In this document: in pieces, positions 1 to 12,800 of the stretch | How the letters are laid out: the number at the start of each line of letters is the position of its first letter | Position numbering within the stretch: the first letter of the stretch is position 1 | NCBI RefSeq assembly: GCF_964355755.1 | Contig: NC_092680.1 | Location: 15,601,001-15,665,000 of the forward strand | Source of the DNA: Antedon mediterranea | Taxonomy: Eukaryota > Echinodermata > Crinoidea > Comatulida > Antedonidae | Length of the DNA stretch: 64,000 nt | Direction: 5' to 3' | Made by a program: the position numbers and the translations under genes | The notes under the pieces: model-generated | Told to the model about the DNA's origin: nothing | What the model saw: the letters and a program-made list of their open reading frames with translations, nothing else | Database searches by the model: none

Positions 1-324
1 CTCAACTACATAGACTACTATACCAAGAACAAAATATAAAAAAAAATATTTTAGTAAAATGTAAATGAAATGTATGTGTTTTAAATTTATCGTCCCCAAA
101 ATCATGAAAAATGAAGATAATAAACAAAAATAGATCATTTCAACAATATTTGCTTTAAATTACAGTTTTTTTAGGTAAATTTTTTTTTATCAAATTTTTT
201 CTCAGAGTGCATAAACATTATTAATTTAAATGACATATTCAACAAAATCATTAGAAAAATTATTTTTTCAGGGAGACAATATATTTTTTATTCTTTCTTT
301 AATTGAACATGAACATTATTTGTC

Positions 325-500
325 GCGCCGCGGCTCTAGCCAGCTATGTCCCAGGAGGACACATTCATTAATAAGCTGTTTCATAGCGGTAGCTTTAGTA
401 TCTAAGGCTGACAGTTTTGTGAATTTGGAAACTCGACTATAATTTATAGGTAGCTGCTGGACCCAAAAAAACGTCTGGGAGAAGAGAGTCTATATGAAAG
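325..500 (+). repeat. Decayed copy of an exon-like segment also found at 40013-40190
   Basis: The segment resembles 40013-40190 over about 170 bp. Both copies contain a 'gctctag' acceptor-like start, a short open frame ending in 'DSF..(M/L)ET..' followed by a TAA stop, and then a shared non-coding tail with 'acccaaaaaacgtctggga'. It looks like a duplicated terminal coding exon plus 3' UTR of an unidentified gene, or part of a dispersed repeat. I do not recognise the protein. Confidence 0.4.
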
Positions 501-1210
501 CCTTTGCTGATAATACAGTATTATTGAGATGTAGACGGAAATCTGTAAAATCTTGTTCAATAAATAATAACTTCGTTTTGCTGTCAACCAGGCCGGTATT
601 ATAATAAGTCACTGTCAAATAATCATTCGATAATGGTCAAAACTTTATTTTGGCTCTGTCAACATAAAGGGAGGTATTTACAATGACTTTCTTTTGACTG
701 TCAATCTAGGCCAAGGTTATAATAATACGCCGTCAGATATTAAATCATTGAAACAGTCCTGGTAAATTTTTTTTTGGTTATCAGATGCCGGGGGGGGGGG
801 GTCCAATCAATTATCGTCAGAAGGTGAACAATCAGTCTAGGTAGCAGCAGCAGATTATTATTAACGCCTGCTCCATTAATTAATCCAGAAAAAGGTTTGT
901 ACATTATCTATTTGTTTATTAGCCTTCTCCTAACACAATTATATTTTCTTTAAAAAAAGGTTTTATAAGTGGTTTCAACATTTACGATAGTAATTTCACA
1001 GTTCTGTGTCTGGACGCAAGTTCATAGACCTACTAGTTATATTATTCATATTAACTGATACTTACTCTTCATTTACCGTAAAGTTCAGTTTTAATGAAAT
1101 ATATAATATAAATTGGCTTCGTAACAATTAATTAGTGTTGAAAAGGTTAGTTTTTTGGTGATAGGTGAAAATGACATGTCACTTCGTAATCAATTTATTT
1201 TTTTGGTATA

Positions 1211-1573
1211 AAGGCCCAATTACACTATGACGATAACGACGGACGATAAATATATAGCATGCATTTTTTTTACATAAACCAAAAGAAATTAGAAAGGTTT
1301 TCGTTCTAGACCTATAGGATAATCATTTATGCTGTCTTTGATAAAAATAATGTTTTTCAAATTCCAATCAAATGACGTCATGATAAATAAAAACAATAAA
1401 ATCGCTGTATTGTCACGGTATTATTGGTCTTACTAATCATGACGTCATTTGATTGGACGTGTGAAAATATAATTTTCATCAAAGGAATTGTTTATATTTC
1501 TTTTGGTTTATGTATTAAAAATGCACATTTGTCTATTTATCGTCGATCGTTATCGTCCTAGTGTATGGGCCTT
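1211..1573. mobile_element. MITE-like inverted-repeat element (AAGGCCCAATTACAC family)
   Basis: Imperfect terminal inverted repeats are visible. The left end reads aaggcccaattacactatga and continues with a cgataacg..cgataaat stretch. The right end is its approximate reverse complement, ending ..cctagtgtatgggcctt. Inner parts also pair: 'caaatgacgtcatgat' near 1370 against 'atcatgacgtcatttg' near 1440. There is no coding capacity. This fits a non-autonomous DNA transposon about 360 bp long. Confidence 0.65.
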
Positions 1574-1879
1574 ATGCTGTAAATGTTCAATTAATTGATC
1601 ATTCCGATTTGATTAGTTGGACTCTTGCACAGTTGCTGTCTAATCGTTGTTGTGTAATATCATTTCGAACCATATTAAAATCATAAAGAGATTCATATTC
1701 CTTAACATGTGGCTGTGCATGGAAGTCCGGTCTACAAAAACTCGGGCCCGGGATCATTGTTATTGGGCCTGAAAGTGTTGGTGAATTCATAATTATACTT
1801 AATATTATATTTATATATATATATATATAATTATATTATTATACAATTGAAAGCAAAACCCATTGAATCTCAAATCATT

Positions 1880-2930
1880 AGGACTAGAAATTTGGCTTAT
1901 CAATCAAATAAATACTCTCGTTCAAAATGAAACTCCAACCTCTCTAATCAAAAGATTGAACTCGAAAACGGACCGTTTTTTGAATTGGGTATGTTGAAAC
2001 ATTTCAATATTCATTTAAAAAAGAACATTAATTATGGTATTGATCAGTGGCTATAGAGGCGTAAAAACCCTCGGTCAATATCATGTAAAATGCACTGTGG
2101 AAGGGTCATTATTAAGACTGCAAAATTGGGCTTATCAACAAATAAATACTTTCGTTCAAAATGTAAAATCAAGGCTGAAAAATTGGGCTTATCAACAACA
2201 AAATATTTTATTATTAGACGCGATAACATCAAGGATAGTCAGTATAATTATTAATATAGCCACTGTTACTAGTTTTATTCTACATGCTAAAGTAAATAAA
2301 AATCCACTAGAAAACAAACCAGTCTGAATGTTATGCTTATTAGCCATGTTATGTTTGTTACTGTAGGCCTATGATTGTTTGCAATGTCCACATATTATTT
2401 CCGTGGGCATATCCATAGTGTATCACTCACAAAAAAGACGTGTGAGGTTCTTTCTTTAGATTTTGAAGAATGATTTGTGTTACAGGTTCACACAAGAGTC
2501 AAATGCTCAAGATATCGGCTAACGCCATGGGACCCTTGGCTTATCAATGAATAATAAATACAGTACTACTTTCGTTCAATTGAAATCAGAATCTGACCGT
2601 TTCATTAAATTGGGTGTGATTAGGCCTAAACATATAATAATTTATTAAAAAGGTACAATAAAAACAAATGCATCAGAGGCGTAAAGAACCCACGGTCAAT
2701 ATCATGTAAAATGTATATGGTATAAGCACTGTGGAAGGGGTCATTATTATTAAACTGGAAAATTCGGCTTATCAACAAATAAATACTTTCGTTTAAAATG
2801 TAAAATAAGACTGCAAAATTGGGCTTATCAACAAATAAAATACTTTTTTTTCAAAATGTAAAATTAAGACTGGAAAATTGGGCTTATAAACAAATAAATA
2901 CTTTTTTTCAAAATGTAAGAAAACTTTTTT
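1880..2930 (+). repeat. Dispersed and tandem copies of an 'attgggcttatcaacaaata' unit
   Basis: A unit of roughly 58 bp containing 'attgggcttatcaacaaata' followed by 'aatactttcgttcaaaatg' recurs near 1888, 2125, 2183, 2540, 2760, 2817 and 2877. Several copies sit in direct tandem and others are separated by unrelated sequence. The short open frames here are by-products of the repeat. Confidence 0.6.
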
Positions 2931-2942
2931 TAAATATAATCC

Positions 2943-3101
2943 TTAAGCTCTGTCTATACTATCAAACTAAATATGATGTGCCCATATTATATAGACATGA
3001 CAATGTCATATCACTACGATATTCGGGCATATCACTACCATATTTGGGCACATCACACTTTTTTTTTGTTAAACTAGTTGGGACAGTGTAGACACAGAAC
3101 T
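2943..3101. mobile_element. MITE, 'AGCTCTGTCTACACTATCAAAC' family, copy 1
   Basis: The ends are inverted: aagctctgtctatactatcaa at the left and ttgggacagtgtagacacag at the right. The interior has the family's 'gatgtgcccata' and 'gggcacatcacactttt' arms. Other copies are at 7777-7919, 34207-34437, 36556-36640, 36681-36820 and 44012-44150. Confidence 0.7.
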
Positions 3102-3814
3102 ATGTGATCGAAACATAAGTCGGAATTGGACTGACGCGATTGATTTAATTGGGTATTTTTATTAATGTAACGATTCATTAAAAACTATAATACCGATGCG
3201 CGTTTGGTATTGATCAATGGTGCAAAAAACCCTGAGAAATAATGTTATAACGCGATTTGGTGATAGCTTAGCAATAATACAACCCATATACTATTATTAT
3301 AAATACCTATATTACAAATCCATTCATATAACTTTTCATCGCGAACCGAAAATGTATAAATGTTATTCTACAGACAGTAATTATATATTCAAAAGCCATA
3401 TTATTATTATTATCAATACCTAAATGCGATAGTAATAACCACATAAACATACATTATTCCTATTACAAGTTTGTGCGTTTAATTCTAGAAAGAAACGACT
3501 GTGCTGACAGTCCAATGACATAAATCACAAGTAAAGTCCCAATTGTTCACTTGCGTTTTGATTGGCCGACCTATTATATTAAATTAATGAAGACTGTTCT
3601 TACAACTGTCCAGTCAAAAAGTTACGCGGCGTTTTTTGTAAGAAATATTTCTTGTTTATTTCTTTTTATAATAGGAAGCAATTGTTCCATACATGGCCTG
3701 TTCATGAGTTCACATAATGAGACTCACTATTTATTTTGTCATCAAACACAAAAATGTTGTCTCTTTTCCAAAAGGTTCATTTTCATTTTTTATTCTGTTT
3801 GAATTTGTTAACAG

Positions 3815-6800
3815 ACCAACTGGACATGATGAGATGTGCAACTTTTACATGATGTACTATACCGATTCAGAACTTGGCTCATCATTTGAACAATGCCTCA
3901 ATAATCAGAATCCCCAACTCTTTAAAAAGGTTCTACCTGGATCCGACGACCCACCCCCAGACCCAATTGGATTCGAACCAGGCATGATGCATCATCACCA
4001 TAATGAAGAAAATCCTGTTGAGATCTCTATACCAGCGTACGACCATGCGCATGATATTGATAACGGTGTTCATGAAGATTATGTGGCAAACGAGGGGGAT
4101 GATGTTCTACTGCAATTGACCACTCCGTTGGGGAAGGAAGCGACTCATCAGCCTGAGACAACAATGGAAGAAATATCAAGTGTTGCTGCCATCCAAAGTC
4201 CACAAGGGGACAATGAAGGTCAACAACTTCAAAGTAAAGCAGGTAAATAATCATAAAAGCTTTGCATAAATTAGCACCTAAATATGGATCTCAGATATAT
4301 CTGAGTTTTCTAGTGCCATTCTTCAACTAGAAAACTCAGATCATCAAATGGATTGTTTCATTATTAATTAATTAGGTTTAGCATTTAGGCCTAGCTAAGC
4401 AAACTTGTGAAGTAGGCCTATATAGGCCTACTAGCTAGGCCCATGGAGTAAGGCTTAGCCATAGCGAGTAGGCCTAGCATTTTTTTTTTGAAATTCACAT
4501 AACTCTAACTTGTAATACCAGGCAACTCTGCCTAAGTCGAATCTAATGGGGCAATCATAACAAGTTAATTAGGTATAAGTTAGCCAAGTTTGGTACGAGT
4601 TGGCATGGCTGGGGCGGATCCAGAGGGGGGGGGGGGTCCATGGGGTCCGGACCCCCCCTAAATTTTAAGGGTGCCCTTTTTTTAGAGGTTCAATATTTTA
4701 TTCGTGTGACATATATGTGTGTATATTAGTATGTACAGAGTAGGCTACACTAACCCCAAAAATTAAAACAGAAATTTATCACAATGAGCGCGATGTTAAG
4801 TTACGGCAGCCAATCAAAGAGCATCGTGAGAGGTGGTGACGCGTGATGATCTCTACTTAAACTTCTAAAAATAGATCGTTTCACATACTACAGAGGGCGC
4901 ATGTAAACTTTTTACGATTCAACTCCGCGTACATTACCATGCGCGCTATGTCATTGACGCGATTATTTGTCCATTGGTAAACACATTTTTATGTATTATT
5001 ATTCTGAAAATAATTGAACTGTAAACATAATTCTTTTGAGTATTTGTTTATTTACATATCATTCCATCAGATCAACTATTTTTTATTTCCATTACATCCA
5101 ACCAAACATGTAAAAATGTAGTTAAAATATCGTACTATCTAGCGCGTACGACCATACGCGGTAGATTGTTTACTCAAAAATCATCGAACGGTCCTTACAC
5201 TATTCAACCTTGTTTTTGTAGTTGAGCCTCTCATGACCTGGGATTTGTTTGTCTTCCTACGCCAAGATAATATAGTTCTACAAGCCATGTGCTTTTTTCT
5301 CTGAGAAATATTTATTACAAGTGCCAAAAAAATGTTTTTTTCTCGATATGAAGCCTTTATTATTCAAATCTTTTAAAGAAAAATCACACATACCATAAAG
5401 AATTCATTTATTTCATTTTTGAAACAATATTTGTGAAAATTACGTGAGGCTCAACTACAAAACCACCATTTTGTGATATGAGGTCATCGTAAGCCAATCA
5501 AAGCTGAGTTTTCCCGCGATCGGCAGAGCTTACGGTTGAATGATTTTGGATTCTGGCTATTTGATTGGTGGACGCGAATCACCCACAGCGGAATGTTTTC
5601 TCTCGCGTGTACCAAGAAGTCACGTGATCTCTCTGTACTGAACGGTACTACACAAATTTAGAGCAATGAATTTGTACGAATTCCATTAAATAAACAACTC
5701 TATATATTTTATAAACATTTAATAACATATTTTATTGATATAAAACGTAATTATATGTAATTATTTTAGCGAAAAATGGCACAATTTGTTTACAACGTTC
5801 GTGGCTATAAAGCGTTGTTCCCACTAGCGACGCAACACAAGGACGTAACGCAACGCAAGTGAATTGACCAATCACAAGCAATGGGTTATTCGCTTGTGAT
5901 TGACAATTGACAATTTTAAATATCTTGGACTTACATTTGATTCATTTATGTCATGGAAACAGCATGTTGAACAAGTAGCTTCTAGAGTATCACAACGTAT
6001 CGGTATTATTCGTAGATTAAGATATTATATTCCAAATTTTGCTTTAAGACTACTTGCTAATGCAATAGTATTACCCTGTTTTGATTACTGTAGTAATGTT
6101 TGGTCAAATTGTAACTTAGAACTTGTTAATCGTCTTCAAGTACTTCAAAATAGAGTAGCTAGAATCATTCTTTATGCTGATATGTACACCCCTATAACAG
6201 AATTGATGTCCTCACTAAAATGGAAGAGTGTGGGAAAATGATTTATTAATTATGTTATTTAAATGCCTACAGGGTTTAGCACCATCTTATTTAGCAAATC
6301 TATTCAAATTTATGGACACTTTTCACACAAAAAATACAAGAAGTCAATCAACTAAAACTCTAAATGTTCCAGCATGGAACAATATTTATGGAAAGAGAAT
6401 GTTTAATTATAGAGCATCAACCTTATGGAATAATCTTCCTGTACATATCCGTAAAAATTATGAGACACTTAGTCAAGTTGAATTTAAACATCTTGTATAA
6501 CTTCTATTGTACATAGTTTTAATATAGCTTTTACTTTTATTTTTCTTGTATTTTTTTCCAAATCTGGACCTCTTGGGAGACCAGTACTTGTGTATTGAAA
6601 GAGCTATTCCAGAATAAAGAAAGAATTGTATTGTATTGTATTGTATTGCTAACTGTATATAACTTTGCTTGTCATTGGTTAAAACGCTTGCGTTGCGTTT
6701 ACGTCCTTGCGTTACGTTCTAGTGGGAACCAAGCTTTAACGATCATTTTCGGCAATGTTTTAGACCCTATATTTCGAAAACTACAAGTCAGATTTTCGTA

Positions 6801-9800
6801 ATTCTTTCTTTATTGGAATATTGAAACAAAATACCAACAGATAATGTTTAAATTGGTTGAAAAATAACAACTTTTAATTTTGCATTGTTATCCCTGCTAA
6901 TAAAGTGTTATTTCCGGCGAACTAGAAAGGTGCCATTTATCATGGATTTTGCGTGCGAGAGTGCCATTTCCGGCCATCTAAGTGTGTCCTGTAACAAAAT
7001 TTGCTTTGCCACAACCCCCACCATGGGGGGGCTGTGGCTCAAATACTCAATATCTGATGTGCCCTTTTTATTGGCGGACCCCCCTCTCAAAAATGTCTGG
7101 ATCCGCCCCAGCATGGGTACATGTTAGTTTGGTAACGAGTTGACCAGCACCCTCTGATATATCTGAGATCATCTGAGTTTTCTGGACACCCCCTAAATGT
7201 GTCTAAAAGAATAATTTACAATACATAAATGTACTACAAAAATGTTGGAATCAGTGGCATTGTACTGTACAATTATTATATAAAAATATCAAAAAAAAAG
7301 AGAATATCAATATATATACATAAAATATAAATTCATTTAAAGGGAAATCATTTCAACAAATATACAGACATTCAATGAATGGAGGCTAGAATTATAGGTT
7401 CTGGTACTAAATATTTCAATAACTTAAAATAACAAAATTTCAATAATGGTGAGGCTCATTTTGTAACGAGATATAACATTTGTCTGTTGTACCAAGCTAT
7501 CCTTAAACAGAAATGACAGTTGATCAAGTAAATTTAGATTTTAAAACTTATTAATATTTCTAATTCACAGAGTTACAGTATGTTAAGAACTGGCCAGAGA
7601 GTGATTTAGGTTTGGGTCAAGTGTCGGGTGTGGCTGTTGACTCAAAAGGAACTGTACATGTGTTCCACAGAGGTGACAGGGTCTGGGATACCAGGTAGGT
7701 AGACAAAAATGCAGTGATATAACTATACTATTCTATCTATCAATAAAACTTACTTACAGAAACTACAAGAGTGGCCTTAAGCTCATCTGTTTATACTATC
7801 AAATTAAGTTTTACAAAATAGTTTGATTTGCCCAAATATGGTAGTGATATGACAGCATCATGTCCATATATAGGCATATTACATATTTTGTCACATATAT
7901 TTTGATAGACAGAGCTTTATGTCCTAATGAGATGAATTTTCCATACCTCTTTATGAGCAATTCAAATCACTTAAAACTGAACATACGTTTTTAATAGTTT
8001 ACTTCTCTTAACACTATAAAGAACATTCACTTTGCTTGTGTACCTTTTAGTAAGTCCCAACAGATGCTCCTTAAATGCTGTAATGAAGCTTCGTCATAAA
8101 AACTGGAAATTGTAAGGCTGTTGATGTTGATTTATGTAGTCAAATCAATTTCTCACCCTAAGAGTTTATTCCAAACAAGAACATTAGTCGAAATATCGAA
8201 TAAAATGATATGAAAGATTAATCCAATTTATTTATATAGTTCATTTGATCGCAACAACAACTTTGTAGGCAAAAGTGCCATAGAACAAGATACAGTGGTG
8301 ACGCTTGACAAAGACACAGGCAGTAAGAAAGAATCTTGGGGAGCCAGTCAGTAAGTACAATATATTATAGTATTTTATATAACACCTAAATAGATTCTTT
8401 TGGTTGGATGATTGTAGGTCACACGATAAAAATAAGTGCCCTATTTTTACGCTCATGAGTGCGGTGTATTTCTATATTTGTCGGGGGAAGACCAGATGGT
8501 GCAAGACGTTAACAACAGTACAGCAACAAAGCTTTGAGCATGCTCTTTGTTTAGTGGAATGGAAGAATGGAACTACGCCACCTTCCTTTCACCTCATGAA
8601 ATTATTTGTACCATTTCACTCATAAGCATTATTTCATTTCATTTTGTAGATTTTCTGTGGCATGCTGTCCATTATTTTTCAAGTAGATTCTTGACAAAAA
8701 TCTACTTTAGTCTATCGGCTTAAAAATATAAATTTTGGGTAGATTATTAGAAATGTGATTTAAATGCATATTTTGACATCACCTTTTCATATAATGTTTC
8801 AGTTGGCTGTTTTAAACATTGTTTAATGTTGGCGATACTAAAATTTGTATTGGTGCGTATCAGTTCTTAGAGATAGTTTATATAGAAATTAATTTCAGAC
8901 CCATCAACAATATTTATAAATTTGTTAAAAATGGTAATTTCTAAATACTGTTGAGGGAATGAATAGACGGTAGAACATTATATATGTTATTACCTCCGCC
9001 AAGGAGGTTATGTTTTCACCCCTGTATGTTTGTGTGTGTGTGTGTGTGTTTGTGTGTGTGTCTGTGAACAGCCTGGAGGCCACAGTTTTTATCCGATTCT
9101 AACCAAATTTGGACACAATGATATATGCCCAAAAAGCTCGGACGAGTTCGAATTTGAGGGGGAAAGGTCATAGGTCAAGGTCACAACTAACGAAAAACTA
9201 TTTTACTGCCTAGAGACCACAGTTTTGATCCGATTCTCACCAAAGTTAGCCACAATGATCAATGACACATCATATAATTGTGGTTAAATTTTAAAGGGTC
9301 AGGGTCAAAAATCAATGTCCACAAAAAAAAAAAAAATAAAAAATAAAAAAATAATAAAAAAAAAAAAAACCCTCAGTGGGACTTGAACCAGCGATCTCAA
9401 CTGTGAGTGGCTGGATACATAACCATTACACCACACTGTCATCCACAACTTTGTAGTGTGCAGTTAACATATTTACACTTAGAACTAATAAAAAAAAATG
9501 TAAAAAAAAAAATATTCAGGGGGCATTTTATGTTGGGGAATTTTACAGTAGGCGGAGGTTTGTACTCTCGGAGTACCCTCTAGTTATATTATCTTAAGGA
9601 TGAGTATCTGTTTTCATAACACATGATCCTACAGACTGTATCCTCACAAATTTCTTGTTATTGCTTGATTTAAAGAGTGATAAATATAGTTCCTTTATGC
9701 AAATCCAGCATCATTGCTTATACTGTGTTTCTTTTTTCTTTTTAACTTACCTTCCTTCCGCTCTGTCATGAAAGAAAAAATGAAGTATTTTATTTATTGT

Positions 9801-12800
9801 TTTTCAAAAAAATAAAACAATATTATTTCAACATCCTTGTGATATTATGCTAAGCAATCCAGCTTCTGCTTTGTCTAGAAAAAACAATTAAGTATTGTAA
9901 ATAATTGGTAAAATGTATTTATTATTGAAAACAAAATTGATAAATTAAACAATACTTCTTACAACTTTCTTGTGATGTCATATGCAAAGGAAAAAGTAGA
10001 CAAAACACAGAAAATAGATATTAGAAAAACCATTTTTCAATTCAAATATAACAACACGGAGCCATGTTTTTTTAAATAAATAAAATTGTTAGATGCCTCT
10101 ATATAATGTTTTCCACGGATCTAAACAAGTATGTGATAATACCTATATACATATTTGGTTGATGATCATAAATATAATATAATACATATCAGTTCAGTTC
10201 ATTTATTTTTTATTCAACTTATCACTAAGATGTACATCCAAAGAAATTAGTGAAGAATTGGACCAACAGGTGGTAAACACCTCTAAAACAGTCCGGTGCC
10301 AATTGCACAACGAGCCCAGTTATGATCAATGTAACCACCTACTCGTCTCGAAAGATGTACTTTAAGGTTCTTTAAAGTGCACATGAGCTTGATTTGTAGT
10401 CCTTATCCACGACTCGAGTGTGCCTCGAACCCTTGCTGATGTTGGCTTCGTAATAACGGTTCCACCACTCACTAGCCACTAACTTACTCTATAGTACATT
10501 TGTCAAAGTCCTTTGTTGAACTGTAGACATTCCTATTGAAAGTCTCTCCGTTGAATTATATTATCCATCAATTCAGTTCTTCTACCACGTCTTCCACTTG
10601 CACATTTCTCTCCCTCTGTTGTTACCATCACCAAGCTGTCACTTTTTCCAATGACTATACTTCCTCAATTGTCACTAAACTTCCTCAATTTCCATCTTGA
10701 TACTACTTTACAGCATACCATTCTCAGTAGGCACGCCTACTTCCCTTTTGTCCAAAAAAATGTGTGTCCTTCAGGCTCTGCGGCAAGTTCACATCTTAAG
10801 GACCTCAATTTTCTTTTCCTTTGTAAAGTCCAACTTTTACCATACTATATATAGGTATTTATTCATAAAAAAACACATAAATAGTACAAACAGAAGGCAG
10901 CCCAACGGCTGAACAATTCTGCAAACAACGTACAAAGTAAAAATTTTTAAGACTCTAACAACAATATAATATATACAAGTACACAGTAAATCAGATCATT
11001 AAAAAGACCCAGATAAACCAAAGCATGCGGTAATCACTAATTCGTTAATTATTATTAATGTTATAAACCTACAAAGTTTTAGTTTTAGAAGCTTCATTCA
11101 TTCTATAAAGCTACACTCCACACAAGTGCTTTAGCAAACTTGGCTTTCATTTGTATGTCTTTTGTTGTAGATCTTTTGACTTTCACACATCTGTCCTACC
11201 CTGATTTTGATTATTTATTTCAACAACAAAAATAATAATATAAGTTGAAGGTTACTAGGTAGGTTATTTAATACTTTATGTGATTGTTTTACATTTCACA
11301 TTATTTATTATTAATATGCTAAATGAATAGGTCATTCAATCTTATATTCATTTGTATGCTTTTATATCCATGACAAATATAAAATTATTATTTAACATTT
11401 TTTTCTTGTTTATGTAGGTTTTACATGCCACATGGCTTAACTATTGACCAAGAGGACAACATATGGCTAACAGATGTTGCATTGCACCAAATATTCAAAT
11501 ATCCTGCAGGTGGAGCTACACAACCGCTATTGACAGTTGGAGAGCGCCTTGTAAATGGTAACGATGATGCACACTTTTGTAAGCCTGCTGATGTTGCAGT
11601 AGAGGCAACTGGAGAATTCTTTGTTGCGGATGGCTACTGCAATTCACGTATAGTAAAGTTTTCACCAACAGGAAAACTACTTTTTGTATTTGAAAACCAT
11701 GGTCAAATTATACGTAAGTGATTATTCATAAAGTATTGAAGGTTTGCGTAATCAATATGTTGATATAAAGTTTGTTGTCTTTTCAGAACTATATATTCAT
11801 GGTGTATCGCAAATTATATCAACATTTTAGTATAGCAATGTATAAAGATAAGCGCCTAATAGTACAACCCCTTATTTTTTACCCCTATTAAGGGGATACT
11901 CCCCATGGAAAAAATCAGCGGCCAATGAATGGAAATAATAGCTATTCCATTTTCAAAAGTACATTTGTTTAGGGAATGTTTTAGTGCATGAAAGGAGACA
12001 GCGACTAGGCTGTTTATTACATATAAGATCTTGAAGGAAATCAACAAATTATTTTACTGTTGTACTTTGAAAAGGAATTGCCATAATTTTGAACCTTTTT
12101 TATTTGTCGTCCCCCCCCCCCCCCTTCAAATGGGAAAGTATTTCTCCATTACTATAGAGAATAATTTATAAAGTGTTCTTTTTCTAGAATTACAAGGACC
12201 ATTAAACATCCCACATAGCTTGACATTGATTCCTGAAAAAAATCAAGTTTGTGTAGCAGATCGAGAACAAGGACGTATTGTATGTATTGATAGTAACAGT
12301 GGCCAATTCATAAAATACTTCAAATCTAGTGAATTTGGAAGTGTCTTTGCAATAGAAAACAGTGTTGGTAAGGCAATTTTTGATTGGCAAAATTAATAAA
12401 ATGTTTTCCCATCTTCACTGAATAGGAAAAATAAAGGGCTCTGTTTTTCCAATTCTGTTCTGTGGAAAATTTGAGTTTTTAGAAGTCCTTGTGACAACCA
12501 AGTTGTAAAAAGTAACTTTAACCGTTTCTATTATACAACTAATGTATTTTTGAGTTAGATGGTACAAGTAATTTCTTGAGGTAAAATTTTGTTTTCATGA
12601 GGCAAGGAACAAATAAATTATTTGTACCATTGCATGTATAAAAAAACTTTCTTATTACTCTGATCTTGTTGTGAAGGAGATATGTGCGCATTTCTGTCGG
12701 TCTTTTTACACAAAATAAGTACTATTACACAATCATTAAATAGTACATATTATATAACACCTATATAAATTCCTGTCATTTGATTGGACGAATGTGGGTC

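Larger units (their letters stand above)
1..3814. other. Non-coding stretch upstream of the first visible PAM exon
   Basis: No exon of the PHM copper-monooxygenase domain was recognised here, although the PAM gene must have upstream exons. This is therefore either a long PAM intron or its flank. It holds a decayed terminal-exon-like copy (325-500), an inverted-repeat element (1211-1573), an AT microsatellite near 1811-1830, a dispersed short repeat (1880-2930) and a MITE (2943-3101). A G-tract lies near 790-800. Confidence 0.6.
4608..7112. mobile_element. 2.5-kb inverted-repeat element with nested insertions, in a PAM intron
   Basis: The left end reads gctggggcggatccagaggg. The right end is its complement, ..tctggatccgccccagc. 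'ATG' flanks both sides (4605-4607 and 7113-7115), a possible 3-bp target duplication. The right arm has an open frame on the minus strand (6908-7114) with no recognised domain. Inside lies a MITE (5810-6735) which itself carries a LINE fragment (5895-6655). I could not assign a superfamily. Confidence 0.5.

Noticed and set aside
6908-7114. 68-aa minus-strand open frame as a small gene
   Set aside because: It lies in the right arm of the 4608-7112 inverted-repeat element and has no start context or splice support.
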